Source: Zopfochytrium polystomum (taxonomy: Eukaryota > Chytridiomycota > Chytridiomycetes > Chytridiales > Chytridiaceae). Taken from it: a stretch of 64,000 nt of DNA. This document shows, in pieces, positions 63,499 to 64,000 of the stretch (within the stretch, counting starts at the first letter, position 1; every line of letters starts with the position of its first letter). The DNA lies in contig JAIVFJ010000057.1 in the NCBI GenBank assembly GCA_025765615.1, positions 1 to 64,000 on the forward strand, in the 5' to 3' direction. A program made the position numbers and the translations under genes. The notes below the pieces were generated by a model that did no database searches, had not been told where the DNA came from, and worked only from the letters and a program-made list of their open reading frames with translations.

Positions 63499-64000
63499 GG
63501 CACCTAATATTATTGCTGAAGCAATTAGGCTTGGATTCCCTCCCTACTCAATAAACCCAGTTTTTGATACAGGGACTTGCGGAGTGGGAGGCGTGTCACT
63601 ATTGTCATTTTACTTATCAGTGAAGATTTGCGGGAATCTACTGTTCTGCATCCCCAACCAACAATGTTGCACAAAATCCTAAAAATGGGGGAAGAGGTAA
63701 AATAGCAAGAAGTTGAATATTGTTGGACCGAAAGAGAATAGCAAAACGAATAGCACGAAGCTATGAAAGATAGTTCTTCTCTCGGAGAGAGTCGTTCAAG
63801 ATTTGAGCCCCCTAAGTTTTTTGGAATCTACACACAAAAAGCACTGGACATTTCCGTACATTTTCACGGCAGGTATAATGTCGCAGTCTCACTTGGTTCT
63901 GCCTTGTCCTGTCCTGCCCTGTTCCTGACACAGGGCAGCTATTTAAAAGGGAGGGCGTCATAAGGAAAAATAGAAATGAGAGAAAGAAGAACAGGAAGAA
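63499..64000. other. Window end, no gene, LTR tail fragment
   Basis: Sequence after the cyclophilin gene. I see no gene. It contains the gypsy LTR fragment at 63899-63930. Confidence 0.45.
63899..63930 (+). repeat. Gypsy LTR 3'-end fragment
   Basis: About 32 nt matching the last bases of the gypsy LTR (ctgccttgtcctgtcctgcc through gttcctgaca). It is the only trace of the family here, so it is probably a truncated or recombined solo LTR. Confidence 0.6.

Overview
This window is nuclear DNA from an intron-rich eukaryote, most likely a fungus outside the budding yeasts. The signs are genes split by many 45-75 nt GT-AG introns with CTAAC/CTAAT branch sites, a class III GH18 chitinase, an Apd1/sucrase-ferredoxin-like protein, GPI-type Ser/Thr-rich wall proteins, and fungal transposon families (Helitron, chromodomain Ty3/gypsy, Ty1/copia, Tc1, hAT). 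I cannot fix the lineage from the sequence alone. The long five-TOG XMAP215 protein and a DTWD1 homologue argue against an ascomycete yeast.

Layout. 1-4032 is a Helitron Rep/helicase gene whose N-terminus is broken. 4666-9610 is a divergent pair of cell-surface genes: a Ser/Thr-rich GPI-type protein (-) and a secreted chitinase (+). 10033-15451 is a multi-exon RAD50 gene, convergent with an Apd1-like gene (15701-16690, -). 16691-25606 is repeat-rich and gene-poor. It holds a 1.28 kb dispersed repeat and an internally deleted gypsy element (19858-22933, TSD CTGGG). 25607-37682 is a compact housekeeping block: XMAP215/Stu2-type TOG protein (-), PRKRIP1-like (-), SAP30BP/HCNGP-like (+) and a GPI-type GH26 glycosidase (-). 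38365-52614 is a second transposon zone. It contains an intact gypsy element with identical LTRs (TSD AGCGT), a decayed copia element, hAT and Tc1 remnants, and an inverted second copy of the 1.28 kb repeat. 52615-63498 is gene-dense on the + strand: a coiled-coil protein ending in a CaaX box, a C2H2 zinc-finger protein, DTWD1-like tRNA acp3U transferase, acyl-CoA oxidase and a membrane-anchored cyclophilin.

The most striking material is in the gypsy family. (i) U3 of every LTR copy carries a long array of nGAAn/nTTCn pentamers in strict 5-bp register. This is the architecture of a heat-shock element, and its copy number differs by one 45-bp unit between the two LTRs of one element. (ii) An 11-nt primer-binding site is perfectly complementary to the predicted 5' end of the element's own RNA, 35 nt after the TATA box, as in Tf1-type self-priming. 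(iii) The gag/pol overlap holds a textbook -1 frameshift signal: in-frame CCCAAAC, a 5-nt spacer, an 8-bp stem and a possible pseudoknot. (iv) The short copy has lost reverse transcriptase, RNase H and most of integrase through two deletions that both keep the frame. Other points of note are a PTS2-like nonapeptide at the N-terminus of acyl-CoA oxidase, two splicing-factor genes sharing a 113-bp divergent promoter, frequent GTT-type 5' splice sites, and a 10-nt microexon in the cyclophilin gene.
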